Source: Streptococcus salivarius
GTDB taxonomy: Bacteria > Bacillota > Bacilli > Lactobacillales > Streptococcaceae
Assembly: GCF_009738225.1 (NCBI RefSeq)
Contig: NZ_CP018187.1
Location: 2,180,501 to 2,244,500 of the forward strand
DNA: 64,000 bases
Direction: 5' to 3'
In this document: one piece after another, positions 53,452-64,000 of the stretch
How positions within the stretch are numbered: position 1 is the first letter of the stretch
Layout of the letters: each line of letters starts with the position of its first letter
The notes under the pieces: model-generated
The model's input: the letters and a program-made list of their open reading frames with translations, nothing else
Database searches by the model: none
What the model was told of the DNA's origin: nothing
Made by a program: the position numbers and the translations under genes

Positions 53452-54246
53452 TTAACTCTTAAGATAAAAAAGCATTAATCCTAAAGCTAAAATAGCAATA
53501 ATTGATAAGGTATCTCGACCATTCCATGAAAGTCGACGATATTTTATTCGTCCTTCACCACCTTGATAGCCTCGTGCTTCCATAGCAATCGCCAAAGCAT
53601 CTGCTCGTTTAAAGCTTGATGCAAACAAAGGAATTAAAATAGGTATTATTGACCGTACCTTTTGAATAATATTTCCTTCACCAAAGTCAACACCACGCGC
53701 CTTTTGAGCATTCATAATACGAGTCGTATCATCCATCAAAGTTGGTACAAAACGTAGACTCAAAGATAGCATTAAACCAATTTCATGTGCTGGCACTTTG
53801 AAAACAGTAAGAGGTTTTAAAAGTGATTCAACTGCATCAGATAAACTTAAAGGTGTTGTCGTTAGAGTAAGTAGGGTGGAAAAACTAATAATGAGGATAA
53901 ATCTAAGGAATATCATCCAACCTTGATTTAAACCGACTTCCGTAATCTTTAAAAAGCCGATAGACCAAAGCACACTCCCTTTTGTATTGAAGAAAACTTG
54001 AAATAGGGTAGAAAATAAAATAATCCAAATCATTGGTTTGATTCCACCTAAAAAGAAACCAAGTTTTATTTTAGACAAGAAAACCAAGAAAAGTGTAAAT
54101 AAAGTTATTACAGCATAAGTTAAGGGATTATTAGCCCAAAAGATAATAACAATATAAATCAGCATGGCTAATAATTTACTTCTAGGGTCTAATCGGTGTA
54201 TAAAAGAGTCCCCAACAATATAACGTCCAATAATTAACTTATCCAT
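53452..54246 (-). CDS. ecfT: ECF transporter transmembrane protein EcfT
   Basis: A 264-residue membrane protein with about five helices. It has the cytoplasmic coupling helices that carry ARG motifs ([10 protein letters not shown] and [13 protein letters not shown]), which contact the two ATPases. With EcfA1 and EcfA2 it forms the energising module for several vitamin-specific S-components encoded elsewhere. It overlaps ecfA2 by eight bases. Sequence length and motifs are normal. Confidence 0.95.
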   Translation of the reverse strand: MDKLIIGRYIVGDSFIHRLDPRSKLLAMLIYIVIIFWANNPLTYAVITLFTLFLVFLSKIKLGFFLGGIKPMIWIILFSTLFQVFFNTKGSVLWSIGFLKITEVGLNQGWMIFLRFILIISFSTLLTLTTTPLSLSDAVESLLKPLTVFKVPAHEIGLMLSLSLRFVPTLMDDTTRIMNAQKARGVDFGEGNIIQKVRSIIPILIPLFASSFKRADALAIAMEARGYQGGEGRIKYRRLSWNGRDTLSIIAILALGLMLFYLKS

Positions 54247-55081
54247 GCGACACCACCTCTACGAATTCCTCGATTGTAATAGGGAGACTTTCAAATTGAT
54301 AACCTTTTTCTTGTAGCTGTAGCGCAAACTCTGTGATTTTAGGAACACCTAACTGCTTTTCTTTAAGAAAAGTAACCTTTTGAAAAACATCTTTAGGAGC
54401 TCCCGACAACACTAGTTGCCCTTTTTCCATAACATTCACAGCTGTCGCATAATCGGCAACATCATCCATCAAGTGAGTAACTAAAACAATCGTCATTCCA
54501 GAAAGATGTAACTCCTTAAAGAGAGACATCAATTCCTTCCGGCCCTGTGGATCTAGACCGGCAGTCGGTTCATCCAGCACTAGAATATCTGGTTGCATAG
54601 CTAGAATCCCTGCGATGGCAACACGTCGCATTTGTCCCCCTGATAAATCAAAAGGATTCTGTCCATGAAACTCTTCCGGGAGTCCAACTAATTTTAGACT
54701 TTCAATAGCACGTTGTTCTGCTTCTTCCTTAGAAACTCCGAAATTTTGAGGTCCAAAGGCAACATCTTCTAAAACAGTTTCTGCAAATAACTGACTTTCT
54801 GGAAATTGAAAAACTAAACCTACCTTCTTACGAATTGGTTTTATGTCCTTATTCTTTGATTGACTGGTTATGATCGTATCATCAACGTGAACCTGACCAC
54901 TAGTGGGTAAATTAAGGCCATTCAAGAGCTGCATAATAGTAGATTTACCACTTCCTGTATGTCCAATAAAGGCCGTATATGAACCATCTTTTATCGTCGT
55001 CGTCATATCAAAAAGGGCACGCCCCTCAAAAGGAGTACCCGCTTGATAGATATAACTTACATTTTTGAGAGAGATTCCCAT
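54239..55081 (-). CDS. ecfA2: ECF transporter ATPase EcfA2
   Basis: The 280-residue ABC ATPase has Walker [11 protein letters not shown]-loop [10 protein letters not shown], signature [13 protein letters not shown], Walker [14 protein letters not shown] and an H-loop at VTHLMDD. It pairs with EcfA1 as a heterodimer on EcfT. It overlaps ecfA1 by 25 bases and ecfT by eight, so all three are translationally linked. Confidence 0.95.
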   Translation of the reverse strand: MGISLKNVSYIYQAGTPFEGRALFDMTTTIKDGSYTAFIGHTGSGKSTIMQLLNGLNLPTSGQVHVDDTIITSQSKNKDIKPIRKKVGLVFQFPESQLFAETVLEDVAFGPQNFGVSKEEAEQRAIESLKLVGLPEEFHGQNPFDLSGGQMRRVAIAGILAMQPDILVLDEPTAGLDPQGRKELMSLFKELHLSGMTIVLVTHLMDDVADYATAVNVMEKGQLVLSGAPKDVFQKVTFLKEKQLGVPKITEFALQLQEKGYQFESLPITIEEFVEVVSHG

Positions 55082-55887
55082 AGTTGTTCTACCAATTCCT
55101 TTTCTGTCAGATAGTCTTCACAATCTATCAGACCTTTATTTCTTAGCTTTTGAGTTAATAATGCACTAAAAGGGATATCTAAACCTAAGTCAACTAACTC
55201 TGAGCCTCTACTAAATAGTTCACGAGGACTTGAAACAGACTCCACTTTACCTTTTTTCAAAACCAAAACACGGTCACTCAAAGCGACCTCATCGAGATCA
55301 TGAGTAATTGATAAAACAGTCATTCCGTATTCTTTACGAATAGCTTTAATAGATTGAATCAATTCCTGGCGACCTTCTGGGTCAAGCATGCTAGTTGCCT
55401 CATCCAAAATCAAAATAGATGGTCTCATAGCTACAATACCTGCGATAGCCACACGTTGTTTTTGGCCTCCAGATAATCTAGCTGGCTCTCTATCCTTAAA
55501 TTCTGACATTCCTACAAATTCCAGAGCCTCTTGAACTCTTGAAGCCATTTCTTCATAGGGAACACCTTTATTTTCAAGACCAAAAGCAACATCATCTTCA
55601 ACAGTTGCCCCAACAAATTGATTATCTGGATTTTGAAAGACCATACCAATCTTATCACGGATATCCCAGACATTGTCTTCTGTTAATTCTTGACCATCAA
55701 CAATAATCTGCCCAGACTCTGCCACTAATAGTCCGTCAATAAGACGTGCTGTCGTGGATTTTCCAGAACCATTATGCCCTACAATGGATAACCATTCCCC
55801 ACGTTTCACGTGAAACGATACATCATCAAGAATATAGGATGGTTGATCTTGATGATATTTAAACTTTAAATTTTTTATTTCAATCAT
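55057..55887 (-). CDS. ecfA1: ECF transporter ATPase EcfA1
   Basis: The 276-residue ABC ATPase has Walker [11 protein letters not shown]-loop [21 protein letters not shown], signature [13 protein letters not shown], Walker [14 protein letters not shown] and an H-loop at ITHDLDE. The DExTSMLDP form is typical of EcfA1. It starts 12 bases after pgsA on the same strand, the usual order in streptococci. Confidence 0.95.
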   Translation of the reverse strand: MIEIKNLKFKYHQDQPSYILDDVSFHVKRGEWLSIVGHNGSGKSTTARLIDGLLVAESGQIIVDGQELTEDNVWDIRDKIGMVFQNPDNQFVGATVEDDVAFGLENKGVPYEEMASRVQEALEFVGMSEFKDREPARLSGGQKQRVAIAGIVAMRPSILILDEATSMLDPEGRQELIQSIKAIRKEYGMTVLSITHDLDEVALSDRVLVLKKGKVESVSSPRELFSRGSELVDLGLDIPFSALLTQKLRNKGLIDCEDYLTEKELVEQLWESLSKM

Positions 55888-55899
55888 TGATTTATCGTA

Positions 55900-56442
55900 C
55901 TATTTGAAAGTATCCTTAAATAAGAAACCTGCACCTTTGAAATAATCATAGCCTGAGTAAATTGTAAAGAACAAAGCAATATAAAGCATAATTGTTCCTA
56001 CAAAATGCAGATGACACAATAATAGAATAATAGATAACATCTGAGTCACTGTCTTAATCTTACCAGGCATAGCTGCAGCGAGAACTGTACCACCATTCTC
56101 CACTAATAAAAGACGAAGACCTGTGACTGCAAGCTCACGACAGATAATAACTGAAACCACCCAGGCTGGTGCTTGATTAATACCGACTAACATAATAAAT
56201 GCTGACATCACTAGCATCTTATCTGCCAATGGGTCTGCAAATTTCCCGAAATTAGTAACAACATGCCATTTTCGTGCCAAATAGCCATCTAAATAATCTG
56301 TAATACTGGCAATAGCGAAGACAACCGCCGCAGCAATATGCATGACATTACTTGACGCAAGTGATGTCATCAGTAAAAAGATAGGAATCAAAACAATTCT
56401 AGCAAGTGTCAATAAATTAGGTAAATTTTCTTTTTTAAACAT
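55900..56442 (-). CDS. pgsA: CDP-diacylglycerol--glycerol-3-phosphate 3-phosphatidyltransferase
   Basis: The 180-residue membrane enzyme has the CDP-alcohol phosphotransferase motif DG-xx-AR-x8-G-xxx-D-xxx-D, seen as DYLDGYLARKWHVVTNFGKFADPLADK. It makes phosphatidylglycerol phosphate, the committed step to phosphatidylglycerol and cardiolipin. It lies between the RodZ-like and ecfA1 genes on the same strand with 12-base gaps, so it is likely co-transcribed with both. Confidence 0.95.
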   Translation of the reverse strand: MFKKENLPNLLTLARIVLIPIFLLMTSLASSNVMHIAAAVVFAIASITDYLDGYLARKWHVVTNFGKFADPLADKMLVMSAFIMLVGINQAPAWVVSVIICRELAVTGLRLLLVENGGTVLAAAMPGKIKTVTQMLSIILLLCHLHFVGTIMLYIALFFTIYSGYDYFKGAGFLFKDTFK

Positions 56443-56454
56443 TTCTTCTCGATT

Positions 56455-57312
56455 CTATTGGATTCTTAATGTGAGGTAGCTAGGTGTATTTTTATCTAAT
56501 TGAGATAAATCAAGTGACTCCCCATTTACCTTTAGAGTTACTTTTGAAGATTGAGCAATAATAATTTGAGTTGGTTTAGTTTTACCAGAAAAATCTAAAG
56601 AGTATTTTGAATTTTTCGTTTTTGAAAGGAGGTAACTCTCTGAAGTATCTGAGTTATCTACTGAAAACCATGTGTCATCACTATCTTTTGATAACTCCAC
56701 ATCTAAAACTACTGAAGAATTTACATTGGAGAAATCAACCATTAGTTGATTACCTTGAGTTGTCGTTGTAACATTTGCCCCCGAAACGGTAACCTCAGAA
56801 ATGCTTCGTGACGATTTAGCCTTACTAGCCGTCGACAGATGATTAACTGTAGAGATAGTATTTGGTTTTATCACTTGAGGTTGATTAGAAAGATGTCTAA
56901 CAATAATATAACCTACTGAGCAGATGATAAGTAACGAAACCGCACTAAGCACTAGTAAAGGTAGATAGTTAGACTTTCTTTTTTCTTCACGTTTATGCTT
57001 TAAAAAGCGTGACATGGGAGCTTTAGCAGCTAAGGTATCTTCCTTACGTTCAACTGGTTTCTTCTCTTTTTTTAGTTTTTGCTCATTCTGTCTCTGCTCC
57101 TCAAACAGACGTTTTCCATCTAAACCAACCGAAGTGGCATACTTTTCAAGCGCCTCTTGCTGAATGTCCTCTGGCAAAGCCTTAAGTTGATCCATTTCCA
57201 TAGCCAGAAGAAACTGGGCTTCGACTCCAGAAAATTTTTCTACATCATACAAACTTAACTCTTTCTTTATACGCGCTGCACGTAATTGCTCACCTAGAGA
57301 GTGTAACTTCAT
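56455..57312 (-). CDS. RodZ-like helix-turn-helix membrane protein (YmfM)
   Basis: The 285-residue protein has a cytoplasmic HTH_25 domain (about 5-75: LGEQLRAARIKKELSLYDVEKFSGVEAQFL), a basic juxtamembrane stretch, one transmembrane helix (about 118-140), a Ser/Thr linker and a C-terminal DUF4115-like beta domain outside. RodZ links the cell-shape machinery to the wall in rods and is also present in ovococci. It precedes pgsA by 12 bases. The order M16 pair, rodZ-like, pgsA is conserved in Firmicutes. Confidence 0.9.
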   Translation of the reverse strand: MKLHSLGEQLRAARIKKELSLYDVEKFSGVEAQFLLAMEMDQLKALPEDIQQEALEKYATSVGLDGKRLFEEQRQNEQKLKKEKKPVERKEDTLAAKAPMSRFLKHKREEKRKSNYLPLLVLSAVSLLIICSVGYIIVRHLSNQPQVIKPNTISTVNHLSTASKAKSSRSISEVTVSGANVTTTTQGNQLMVDFSNVNSSVVLDVELSKDSDDTWFSVDNSDTSESYLLSKTKNSKYSLDFSGKTKPTQIIIAQSSKVTLKVNGESLDLSQLDKNTPSYLTLRIQ

Positions 57313-57370
57313 TTTTCCCCTTTCTAATATTCTTCTTTGTTTTCGTGTCTCTATTATAGCAAATAATCAC

Positions 57371-58648
57371 TTATTTAGGGAAGACAACAAAATCGGTAAT
57401 CTCCATATTTGAGAGATAGTGATTCAAAAAATCCTTCAACTCCTTGGAAGTAATGCTCATCAGTTCCTGACCAAAATCAAAGTATGTTTTATCATTCTCA
57501 AAATACGCTAAATATTGGCTCCCTAAATTCTGGATATTGTCTAGACTACGTAAAAATTCACCATACAAGGCTTTCTTTTGTAAATCCAATGCTTCTTCCG
57601 TCAACAATCGTTTTTTATCTGCCGATGTCATCACTTGACGAATTAAACTTGACATACGGATAGGCTCTGCAGTGTCCATAGTCATAACGACAAATGAATA
57701 TCGATTAGATACCTCGTATTCAATTGACACAGACTCGTCTATTTTTCCTTCAGCATACCAATTTTGATAATAAGGAGACGTCCAGCCAAACAGTAAATTG
57801 AACAATAACTGTACCAGTATATTTTCTCTCATACGATTATCAGTAAAAGGAACACTCTTAAAACCAATGGCTAGTTTTGAGATGAATATCTCCATTTGAA
57901 GACTATCTAATTTTTGGATATCTGACTCAATAGGGTGCTTTTCTTTCTCGACTATTCTCTCAGGTGGTGTAAACTTACTTTGTTTTTCATTGACAAGAGT
58001 GTAAATGTTTCCAACATCAAAATCGCCCACTAAGACGAGATGACAGTTTGCTGGCCTGTAAAAGCAATCAAAATTATCTTTTAAGTCCTTTACAGTAATT
58101 TCTTCAATGCTATCAACACTTCCAGCAATATCTTGTCCTAATATAGTATTAGGATACAAACTTTGTAAACAACCTAGATAAACTCTGTAGTCAGGATCAT
58201 CCTGATACATATTTATCTCTTGTTCAATAATTCTTTTTTCATGATTGACAGCATCTTCAGAACTTGTAAAGCTCGATGTAAACTTTAATAAAAGCTCTAA
58301 AGACTCCTCAAAGTGGTCAAGGGTAGAAAAATAATATGTTGTCTTCTCCAATGTTGTAAAAGCATTGACATCAGCTCCAAGCTTGACAAAATCCAATGTC
58401 ACATCCCTTCCCTGCTCATCCTCAAATAGCTTGTGTTCAAGAAAATGAGCAATACCTGCAGGGTAAGATTGTGACTCACCATCAATATAAAAGTGATTAT
58501 CTAGCGCCCCAAAATTTGTTGACAAAAAGGCGACTTTTTCTACAAATCCTTTTTTCTTAATGATTGATAAAGACATACCATTATCTAAAATTGCTGAATA
58601 AACTTCTTCATCAATTTTTTGATAATAACGTTTCTTCAAAGCAGCCAT
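57371..58648 (-). CDS. M16-family metallopeptidase (YmfH-like)
   Basis: The 425-residue protein has the inverted zinc motif HFLEH (H68-xx-E71-H72) with the downstream Glu in the KRIIEQEINMYQDDPDYR helix, so it should be catalytically competent. The start is 58648. It overlaps nothing but starts one base after the second M16 gene, so the two probably form a heterodimer as in other M16B pairs, one active and one structural. Substrate unknown; in some streptococci such pairs process peptides such as pheromones. Confidence 0.9.
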   Translation of the reverse strand: MAALKKRYYQKIDEEVYSAILDNGMSLSIIKKKGFVEKVAFLSTNFGALDNHFYIDGESQSYPAGIAHFLEHKLFEDEQGRDVTLDFVKLGADVNAFTTLEKTTYYFSTLDHFEESLELLLKFTSSFTSSEDAVNHEKRIIEQEINMYQDDPDYRVYLGCLQSLYPNTILGQDIAGSVDSIEEITVKDLKDNFDCFYRPANCHLVLVGDFDVGNIYTLVNEKQSKFTPPERIVEKEKHPIESDIQKLDSLQMEIFISKLAIGFKSVPFTDNRMRENILVQLLFNLLFGWTSPYYQNWYAEGKIDESVSIEYEVSNRYSFVVMTMDTAEPIRMSSLIRQVMTSADKKRLLTEEALDLQKKALYGEFLRSLDNIQNLGSQYLAYFENDKTYFDFGQELMSITSKELKDFLNHYLSNMEITDFVVFPK

Positions 58649-58649
58649 T

Positions 58650-59900
58650 TTAAGACACTCCTTCTAAAAAGAACAAACTCTGTAGCTTAACTTGACGTGC
58701 TACACGGCAAACATCTTTTTTAGTAACCTTCTCAATCTCATCTAACCAATTCTCCAATGAAAGACTTTTATCGCCAAAAATCACCTTATTAAAACGTTGT
58801 TCCACTAATGTTAAGGCATGATCTTCAGAGAGTAGAGCATTCATTCGTATGATTTTTTTGGTTTGATTCAGGAGAGAGCTTGAAAAACGTCCTAATTTAA
58901 TGTAATTCAATTCTCTACTAATTCCTCGCATAGCCTGATCTCTATTAGATTTTTCAATTCCAGCGTAAACTTCTAGTAAACCTGTAAAGATATCAAATTG
59001 GCTACTAATTGAATAAGCCAACCCTTCCTTTTCTCGAAGTGTTGTAAACAAGGCTGAATGGGCAAATTCACCGAACATTGCATTGAATACAATTAAAGCA
59101 AAGTAATCTTTATCTCCATATTGACACGGAAATTGGTACCCTAGCTGTAAAATAGATTGACTACTCTGTCTAGGTTCTATCTTTTCTTTCACAACATTGA
59201 CATAAGGTTGACTATAGCTAAACTGTAAATCAACTTGACGTCCTTCCAAAGGAAAACGATGTAAAGCTTGGAGTACTTGATAATCATCAAATTCTCCAAC
59301 CATAAAGATATCAATACGATCTCTTGTCAACATACTTTGAAATTCTTGATAAGCTGTAAACGAGGTCTCTGCTTCAACAAGTTCTGCTTGACCATATTTT
59401 GGAACTTTCAAGCCCTCATTTACAAAATAAAGCTCTCTTCCTTTAACTTCACTGTAATAGTAATTATTCTCCGTGTCAACATCCAGGTATGTCATTAAAT
59501 TTTGTTTTTCTATGTCAAATACTTTATTTTGGTATTGGGCTACTCTTGACAGTGGCTTGTAAAGACACTCTTTCAAAAATCCTAGCACTTCCCAAAACAA
59601 TCCATCATTCGTAGGGATAAAGGTATCTTTCAGATATGTCAACTCGATGTCAACGCTATGTGTCAATCCTTTAGTTGACACTCTAGTTGACAACTGTGTT
59701 CCATAAAGAAAAGCTAGTCTCTCTTTAAAAGACTGTACTGTTGGATACGTCTGATTGGCTGTAGCTAACATTTGTGAAACTAGGGCTCGTTTAGCAATTG
59801 TTTGTTTATTCAAAGATCCTGTCATTCGAAAAACAATACGATTAGTTTTATATTTTTGTGTTGGAATGAAGTGTACATAGACACCATCAGCAATTTTCAT
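58650..59900 (-). CDS. M16-family protein without zinc motif (YmfF-like)
   Basis: The 416-residue protein has the M16 fold pattern (SFKERLAFLYGTQLSTRVS, LREKEGLAYSISSQFDI) but lacks HxxEH. It is therefore probably the non-catalytic subunit partnering the active M16 protein one base downstream. The conserved REKEGLAY segment binds substrate in the active family. It is transcribed divergently from the S4/recF pair. Confidence 0.88.
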   Translation of the reverse strand: MKIADGVYVHFIPTQKYKTNRIVFRMTGSLNKQTIAKRALVSQMLATANQTYPTVQSFKERLAFLYGTQLSTRVSTKGLTHSVDIELTYLKDTFIPTNDGLFWEVLGFLKECLYKPLSRVAQYQNKVFDIEKQNLMTYLDVDTENNYYYSEVKGRELYFVNEGLKVPKYGQAELVEAETSFTAYQEFQSMLTRDRIDIFMVGEFDDYQVLQALHRFPLEGRQVDLQFSYSQPYVNVVKEKIEPRQSSQSILQLGYQFPCQYGDKDYFALIVFNAMFGEFAHSALFTTLREKEGLAYSISSQFDIFTGLLEVYAGIEKSNRDQAMRGISRELNYIKLGRFSSSLLNQTKKIIRMNALLSEDHALTLVEQRFNKVIFGDKSLSLENWLDEIEKVTKKDVCRVARQVKLQSLFFLEGVS

Positions 59901-59977
59901 TGATAACCTCTAAAAAGTTTATGCTTCCAATTATACCATTTTTATGCTATCTTATCTCAAGAGAAAGTTGAGGTACT

Positions 59978-60355
59978 ATGGAATATAAATTATTTGGTGA
60001 ATACATCACACTGCAGGCACTTTTAAAAGAATTAAGTATCATTCATAGTGGAGGAGCTATAAAAGGTTTCTTGGCTAATAATACCGTTTTATTCAACGGT
60101 GAGGATGAAAAACGTCGTGGAAAAAAACTTCGTTATGGAGATGTTATTACCATTCCGTCTGAGGAACTTGAAATAACGATTGTAGCTCCTACGACAAATG
60201 AAATTGAAGAACATCAAAAAGCAGTCGCTGAAAAAGCACGTGTTGCTGCCATTGTTAAAAAAATGAATCAGGATAATAAAAAGAAACAAAAAGCACATCC
60301 GTCAAAAGAAAGCAATAAAACTAAACGAAAACCCGTTCGTTTCCCAGGAACCTAA
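59978..60355 (+). CDS. S4-domain RNA-binding protein (YaaA of Bacillus, recF partner)
   Basis: The 125-residue protein has an S4 domain (about 8-62: [48 protein letters not shown]) and a very basic tail ([19 protein letters not shown]). It is the small gene found upstream of recF in most Firmicutes and probably binds ribosomal RNA. It stops two bases before recF. It differs from the peroxide-stress YaaA at 3.8-4.5 kb. Confidence 0.9.
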   Translation: MEYKLFGEYITLQALLKELSIIHSGGAIKGFLANNTVLFNGEDEKRRGKKLRYGDVITIPSEELEITIVAPTTNEIEEHQKAVAEKARVAAIVKKMNQDNKKKQKAHPSKESNKTKRKPVRFPGT

Positions 60356-60357
60356 CT

Positions 60358-61458
60358 ATGTGGCTCGAAAAAATTGATATTCAACACTTTAGAAATTATA
60401 CTGAAGCCTCTGTGAGCTTCTCACCTCATCTCAATATTTTTCTTGGTCGCAATGCCCAAGGAAAAACAAATATTCTTGAGGCCATCTATTTTCTAGCATT
60501 GACACGTAGTCATCGGACCCGTTCAGATAAAGAACTGATTCAATTTCAACAAAATACTCTCAAACTTAACGGCATCGTGCATCGTCATAGTGGGAAGCTA
60601 CCTCTGGAAATCAGTTTATCTAATAAAGGACGCATAACAAAGGTTAACCACCTCAAACAAGCTAAATTATCCGATTATATCGGTCACATGACTGTGGTGC
60701 TATTTGCTCCTGAGGATTTACAACTTGTAAAAGGATCTCCAAGCCTGAGACGTAAATTTATAGATATTGATTTAGGACAGATTAAGCCTGTTTATCTCTC
60801 AGACTTATCAAGTTATAATCATGTACTCAAACAACGTAATGCTTATCTCAAATCTACTGACAATGTAGACATTAATTTCCTCTCAGTGTTAGATGAACAG
60901 CTTTCCGATTTTGGAACACGAGTTATCGAACATAGACTAGAATTTATCAAGCAATTAGAGGAGGAGGCAGATAGACATCATAGTAACCTCTCAAATCAGA
61001 TAGAGCGCCTTAAAATCTCCTACGAATCTAATATCCCACTGGAAAATAACAAAGTTATTCGCGAATCATTTTTAACCACGTTAAAGCAAAATCACAAAAG
61101 AGATATCTTCAAAAAGAACACTGGTGTTGGTCCGCATAGGGATGATTTAACATTTTACATTAATGACATGAACGCATCTTTCGGTAGTCAGGGGCAGCAA
61201 CGTAGTCTCATACTTTCTTTAAAAATGGCTGAGATTGCTCTGATAAAAAAAGTAACAGGTGAATTTCCTATTCTTCTCCTCGATGATGTCATGAGTGAGC
61301 TTGACAATCACCGTCAACTTAAACTGTTAGAAAGTATTGACGAAGAGGTTCAAACCTTCATGACGACAACTTCACTTGATCATCTGAGTAACCTACCACC
61401 TGATTTAAAGACCTTCTTAGTTAAGAATGGTGATATTTATGAAAAACAAGTCGATTAA
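60358..61458 (+). CDS. recF: DNA recombination and repair protein RecF
   Basis: The 366-residue ABC-type ATPase has Walker [10 protein letters not shown] near residue 30, signature [13 protein letters not shown] and Walker [13 protein letters not shown]. It helps load RecA at gapped DNA with RecO and RecR. It is placed two bases after the S4 gene and ends at a strong hairpin. The length is normal. In streptococci recF lies away from dnaA/dnaN near guaB, as here. Confidence 0.96.
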   Translation: MWLEKIDIQHFRNYTEASVSFSPHLNIFLGRNAQGKTNILEAIYFLALTRSHRTRSDKELIQFQQNTLKLNGIVHRHSGKLPLEISLSNKGRITKVNHLKQAKLSDYIGHMTVVLFAPEDLQLVKGSPSLRRKFIDIDLGQIKPVYLSDLSSYNHVLKQRNAYLKSTDNVDINFLSVLDEQLSDFGTRVIEHRLEFIKQLEEEADRHHSNLSNQIERLKISYESNIPLENNKVIRESFLTTLKQNHKRDIFKKNTGVGPHRDDLTFYINDMNASFGSQGQQRSLILSLKMAEIALIKKVTGEFPILLLDDVMSELDNHRQLKLLESIDEEVQTFMTTTSLDHLSNLPPDLKTFLVKNGDIYEKQVD

Positions 61459-61472
61459 ATGACTTGTTTTTC
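61441..61472 (+). terminator. recF terminator
   Basis: GAAAAACAAGTC pairs with GACTTGTTTTTC around an eight-base loop; the recF stop codon (61456-61458) lies inside it. Confidence 0.85.
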
Positions 61473-61602
61473 TATTTTTCGTGATTGACACATGTGACAA
61501 GCGTTACCCAATAAGCTGTAAATCATTTTCGCCTAAACCCTTTTATCAACAACCATAATCACGTAAATACGTTGTAAACTTATTGTAAATATCTCTGTAA
61601 AC

Positions 61603-61632
61603 AAAAAGTACTTATCTGAGATAAGTACTTTT
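61603..61632 (-). terminator. guaB terminator
   Basis: A near-perfect palindrome, AAAAGTACTTATC with GATAAGTACTTTT, directly after the guaB stop. Confidence 0.85.
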
Positions 61633-61639
61633 ATGTTTA

Positions 61640-63139
<1,500 letters not shown>

Positions 63140-63256
63140 TCAAAGTTTTGAGGTACAAAAACCCCAGCCTATTTTTTAATTGTTAATATCATATCATGCT
63201 AAAATGATTTGTCAACAGATTTCGCATAAGATTCTAAGAAAACCTTTTTCCAAATA

Positions 63257-63296
63257 AAAATAGAGCTCCAGATTATCTTGAGTCCCTACTTTTTAT
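63257..63296 (-). terminator. Probable trpS terminator
   Basis: Minus-strand AAAAAGTAGGGACTC pairs with GGAGCTCTATTTTT with two bulges, followed by T, right after the trpS stop. Confidence 0.55.
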
Positions 63297-63299
63297 TTC

Positions 63300-64000
63300 T
63301 TAGAAATACTTAATTCCCATCGCTTCTTTTACTTCCGCCAATGTTTGTCCAGCAACTTCACGCGCTGCTTGACTACCTTTTTCAAGCATACGGAAAACTT
63401 CTCCCATATCCTTGGCATATTCTAAACGACGTTCACGAATTGGAGCTAACTCACGTTCTAAGATTTCTAGAAGATAACGTTTTGTCTTCACATCTCCTAA
63501 ACCACCTCGTTGATAATGTTCTTTCATTTCAGCAATTGTAGTAGCATCCTCTTCGCGACCAAAGATATCAAGATAATGGAAAACCATATTACCTTCAATT
63601 TGGCCTGGATCTTCCACACGAATATGATTTGGATCCGTATACATGCTCATGACTTTTTTACGAACAGTGTCCTCATCATCTGAAAGGAAGATACCATTAC
63701 CTAAGGATTTTGACATCTTAGCATTTCCGTCTAGACCTGGAAGGCGTCCTGCAGCTTCATTTTTAGGGTAGATTCCCTCTGGCTCAACCAAAATATCACA
63801 ATGATAAGTATGATTGAAGCTACGTGCAATTTCACGTGTCTGCTCAATCATTGGCTTTTGGTCATTACCTACAGGAACATAATTTGCTTTAAAGGCCGTG
63901 ATATCAGCTGCCTGAGAAATTGGATAAACTAAAAAGCCTGTTGGAATAGATTCTCCGAAGCCTTTTTGAGCAATTTCCGTCTTAACCGTTGGGTTACGCT
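63300..64000 (-). CDS. trpS: Tryptophanyl-tRNA synthetase (partial; 5' end outside the window)
   Basis: The visible C-terminal 233 residues run from [30 protein letters not shown] into [11 protein letters not shown], the KMSKSLGNG signature and the C-terminal helices. About 105 N-terminal residues with the HIGH motif lie beyond the right edge. It charges tRNA-Trp. The frame is open to the window edge and convergent with nothing nearby. Identification rests on KMSKS and the class I TrpRS pattern VGxDQKP. Confidence 0.95.
   Translation of the reverse strand, partial: RNPTVKTEIAQKGFGESIPTGFLVYPISQAADITAFKANYVPVGNDQKPMIEQTREIARSFNHTYHCDILVEPEGIYPKNEAAGRLPGLDGNAKMSKSLGNGIFLSDDEDTVRKKVMSMYTDPNHIRVEDPGQIEGNMVFHYLDIFGREEDATTIAEMKEHYQRGGLGDVKTKRYLLEILERELAPIRERRLEYAKDMGEVFRMLEKGSQAAREVAGQTLAEVKEAMGIKYF

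Overview
The window looks like the chromosome of a low-GC streptococcus of the salivarius group, most likely Streptococcus thermophilus. The evidence is the housekeeping order (nrdD-nrdG; aspS and hisS; rpmF-rpmG; rpsD; dnaB-rplI-gdpP-mnmG; mnmA; ecfA1-ecfA2-ecfT; pgsA, rodZ-like and the M16 pair; recF; guaB; trpS), the very Streptococcus-like L32, L33 and S4 proteins, and decayed sugar genes (a broken PTS EIIBC and a fruR/fruK scar) of the kind common in S. thermophilus. The species call is an inference from content, not a database match.

Layout. 1-12.2 kb is core: anaerobic ribonucleotide reductase with two NrdR-type boxes at its promoter, yaaA, a YitT protein, aspS, hisS with a small unknown gene, a decayed PTS gene, a MetE-like gene with a MET-box palindrome, and rpmF-rpmG. 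12.17-31.37 kb is a composite island at the 3' end of rpmG. A short direct repeat formed by the last bases of rpmG occurs at 12169-12183, 21662-21676 and 31354-31368. The left half (12.2-21.7 kb) is an integrative element: an ABC transporter cassette, a tyrosine recombinase, a small possible excisionase, a rolling-circle Rep, a coupled ORF that contains GC-rich hairpins (origin candidate), a XRE repressor and an AlbA/ATPase regulator. The right half (21.7-31.4 kb) is older and scarred: an orphan gene, about 1 kb of structured non-coding DNA, a wecB/fruR/fruK chimera, then four apparently intact genes, and finally truncated umuC-type genes that end at the third repeat.

The most notable system is that four-gene cluster (24.47-30.82 kb): a membrane PAS-GGDEF diguanylate cyclase, a GT2-GtrA glycosyltransferase, a cellulose-synthase-like GT2 with a C-terminal PilZ domain, and a large GT-C-like membrane protein. 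The genes overlap or nearly abut. Read together they form a self-contained c-di-GMP-controlled exopolysaccharide module, which is unusual for Streptococcus. No EAL or HD-GYP phosphodiesterase is visible in the window. The core gene gdpP at 43.4-45.4 kb handles the other dinucleotide, c-di-AMP.

31.4-64 kb returns to ordinary chromosome: three unknown membrane proteins, a CoA-type Nudix, a PadR-HAAS-DUF4097 module, a YhgE/Pip protein with a divergent TetR regulator, rpsD, veg, the dnaB-rplI-gdpP-mnmG-Nudix series, marC, mnmA, a YfhO-like membrane protein, two lytic/LysM wall proteins, the ECF energy module, pgsA, rodZ-like, two M16 proteins, the yaaA-type S4 gene with recF, guaB and a partial trpS. 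No tRNA, rRNA, CRISPR array or intact insertion sequence was seen.
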